Shown piece after piece: positions 62,037 through 64,000 of a stretch of 64,000 nt of DNA. Both the position numbers and the translations under genes were made by a program. The stretch is from Ricinus communis (lineage: Eukaryota; Streptophyta; Magnoliopsida; Malpighiales; Euphorbiaceae): assembly GCF_019578655.1 (NCBI RefSeq), contig NC_063259.1:24663277-24727276 (forward strand), read 5' to 3'. Below the pieces are notes generated by a model. It searched no databases. It was not told where the DNA came from and was given only the letters and a program-made list of their open reading frames with translations. Every line of letters begins with the position of its first letter. Positions within the stretch are counted from its first letter, which is position 1.

Positions 62037-62569
62037 GCCAAAAGAAGTGAATAGATGAATTTTTGACTGTATGACAGTATAAATGAGGGGTATGAGGGCA
62101 CTAGAAATTCAGAGATTTTTCACTTACAACATTGCACAAGAATATTGTTGTGAATCCTTTTCTTTTTCTTTTCTTTTAATCTTTTTTGTTTTTATTTTTA
62201 TTTTTAAATTTAGTTCCCCACAGGGGGCTTTTCATAAAGGCTTCCATGACATGGAAATTGTGTTTTGGTGCGATCATGTAATTTTTCATGGAAGCTCATA
62301 TAAATTTGTGAAGGTGCTCTCGCCTTCCTGTTCTCTCTTCATGACAGCCATCACCAATGGACAATTAATCTAAATATAATCCAATGGGCTGGAGGACAAT
62401 TTTCTGTAAACTTATAGTTCAATGGAGATCTTCTTAGTACTTCGCATTGTGTTTACGTGCCCCCCAGAGTCCAAACTCACTGAATGTCCAAGGCATATTC
62501 AAAAGGGACAAGAAAAAGGCCTCCATACATGTCTCTACACAACAGCAAGAACTAAGAATTGTTTGGAGT
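62037..62569. other. Convergent 3' ends of G3BP and RIQ1-like genes
   Basis: Non-coding sequence of 533 bases holding the G3BP 3'UTR on the plus strand and the RIQ1-like 3'UTR on the minus strand. The T-rich block at about 62,155-62,215 likely lies in the G3BP 3'UTR. The two transcripts may overlap here. Confidence 0.5.
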
Positions 62570-63257
62570 TTATTTTGATTTCTGCAAGTTGGATACAAGA
62601 TTTGAGGCAGCAAAAGCTGCAGATCCACCAACAACAGATACCAGAGCAACAGCAACCTGCAATACAATCTCCCAAGGGTAATCCTCAGGCACAAGATAAA
62701 CACAAGAAGGACCCAAAAGCAACAATCCCAAGCTAAGGCTGAACAAGGCCCCTGGAGTCCCTGGGTCTGTTGCGGCTGAGAGAACTCCCAATTCCTCTGC
62801 CTTAGAGAGGAGACCCAGTTTCTCTATCGTTGACAAAGATAAACCAAACTTCTCCGCTGCAGATAGCAACCCTGCTTTCTCAGCTTTGCTCAGCAGCTTC
62901 AGTTCCTCTACCCTTGTTAGCAGCTTGATTGGAGGTGAGGTTACCAATGGGCTATTCCTGGGGCCTTTCTCACCAAGGGGAAACACTGTTGAGTTCTGCA
63001 TTATCACCCATCATATTAAGCTATTATTTGAAAGTGGCACCACCATACCAGACAAGACTCTCTTAAAAACAGAAGATGTTGCAACTTTGCAGGTAATAAG
63101 AGTGAGATGAACTGACCTTTCTAGAGCTAACAGTTTTGGCAGCTGATGGCACTGGCTTCTGGGCAGCCATGGATCTATTAAGAAGAGTTCTCTTTCCATT
63201 AGGAGAAGAATATAGGAAGCAAATTCCTCTGCTGCCAGAAATTGCTGCCGCCTCCAT
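62570..63257 (-). CDS. RIQ1: RIQ1/DUF1118 thylakoid membrane protein
   Basis: Two exons in phase, 63257-63117 and 62995-62570; 188 aa. The first 60 or so residues are rich in Ser, Ala, Lys and Arg with few acidic residues, as in a chloroplast transit peptide. A helical segment follows with the repeated [20 protein letters not shown] / [19 protein letters not shown] pattern, diagnostic of this family. Two membrane spans come next: [18 protein letters not shown] and [22 protein letters not shown]1 and RIQ2 are grana proteins needed for normal light-harvesting antenna organisation and non-photochemical quenching in Arabidopsis (At5g08050 and At1g74730, from memory). The start chosen is MEAAAISGS; an in-frame ATG seven codons upstream (63278) would add MKSARKK and cannot be excluded. 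Convergent with G3BP. Confidence 0.88.
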
Positions 63258-64000
63258 CTTCTTTCTTGCACTTTTCACTCTTGATCTCTACCAGAGAATT
63301 ATTATGAGACTATCAAACCAACCTTGCCTACCTAATCTATCATACATTTGATTGGTTCTTGTTGGGTTGGGTTGTCCATGTGGCACTATATCCTTGGCCT
63401 TTCTTCTTTTGCAATTATGGCTACTGATTGCCTCAATTTTCCTTTTCCTCTTCTTGTTTTTTCTCAAGGAAATAAAGTTTGCAAAATAAACATATTTCTA
63501 TATTTAATTAAGCCAATATCTAGCGTATCTTTAGTATACATATGCATTTCATTGGAAATTCTTAAATATGTTATGTCACACCATCCGTAAATTAAATCAA
63601 TTGTACGTTAATACGTGGTTTTATTTATTGATTCTAAAATTTTAATTGATTGCTATATTTATTATCAATAATAAATCGTGATTAAAATCCAACCGATAAA
63701 AATACTACCATTAATAAATGAACTTATATATCAACGGGCGATTGATTTAGTTTACAGATGATGTGTTAGATTGAATTTATCTAAAAATTTCTTGAATTTC
63801 ACATATTTAAAAATAAAAACATATCTTAAATTTTCTTCTTTGAAATAAGTAAATAATTTTTTTACTAGAATTTGATTATTCAATTTTTAGAGCAAACTAG
63901 ATAGTGAGTGAAAGATGATTTGAAATTCTTCTTTCATCTCCAAGTTTAAAAACCATACGTTGTTTCTATGTGATCACACATTGGTACTGCTAACCTTTTA
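63258..64000. other. AT-rich upstream DNA at the right edge
   Basis: Leader and promoter side of the RIQ1-like gene, then AT-rich spacer to the window end. No further gene is seen. Confidence 0.5.

Overview
This is nuclear DNA from a flowering plant (eudicot). Split genes have GT-AG introns, AT-rich DNA separates them, and every recognisable protein belongs to a land-plant family. The solo LTR and overall gene content would fit a rosid, perhaps Malpighiales, but that placement is weak inference. No prokaryotic operon, CRISPR array or viral gene is present.

Layout, left to right. (1) 1-1.3 kb: 5' part of a SPIRAL1-like microtubule gene (minus), running off the left edge. (2) 1.3-7.8 kb: a gene-free stretch. 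It holds decayed plastid-derived DNA (rpoB fragment, then psbE-psbF fragment) and a 2,885-bp solo LTR flanked by a perfect 5-bp target duplication. (3) 7.8-16.2 kb: a six-coding-exon gene for a 1,557-aa nuclear protein combining SURP, RS and CCCH modules. (4) 18.4-23.5 kb: an NLI/FCP1-type HAD-fold protein with an altered nucleophile motif. (5) 23.2-29.4 kb: AT-rich and empty. (6) 29.4-35.7 kb: a LONGIFOLIA/TRM gene with a uORF-bearing leader. (7) 36.3 kb: tRNA-Thr(CGT). (8) 40.4-42.1 kb: a CIN-type TCP transcription factor of the TCP5/13/17 clade (minus). (9) 42-51.6 kb: AT-rich, empty, with a long (TA)n tract. (10) 51.7-55.1 kb: a complex I B14.5a/NDUFA7-like subunit (minus), apparently with a long 3'UTR intron. 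(11) 56.4-62 kb: a plant G3BP (NTF2 + RRM + RGG). (12) 62.6-63.3 kb: a RIQ1/DUF1118 thylakoid protein (minus).

All coding exons were joined by checking reading-frame phase at each GT-AG junction. In every complete gene the phases close exactly to the stop codon.

Functionally this is an ordinary set of neighbours (cytoskeleton and cell shape, pre-mRNA processing, transcription, respiration, RNA granules, photosynthesis), not a dedicated pathway. The most informative points are these: the TCP / B14.5a / G3BP / RIQ1 block appears to combine two sister segments of Arabidopsis chromosome 5; one splice acceptor has been tandemly duplicated in the SURP gene; and a solo LTR sits beside an organelle-derived island. 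I found no credible previously undescribed system.
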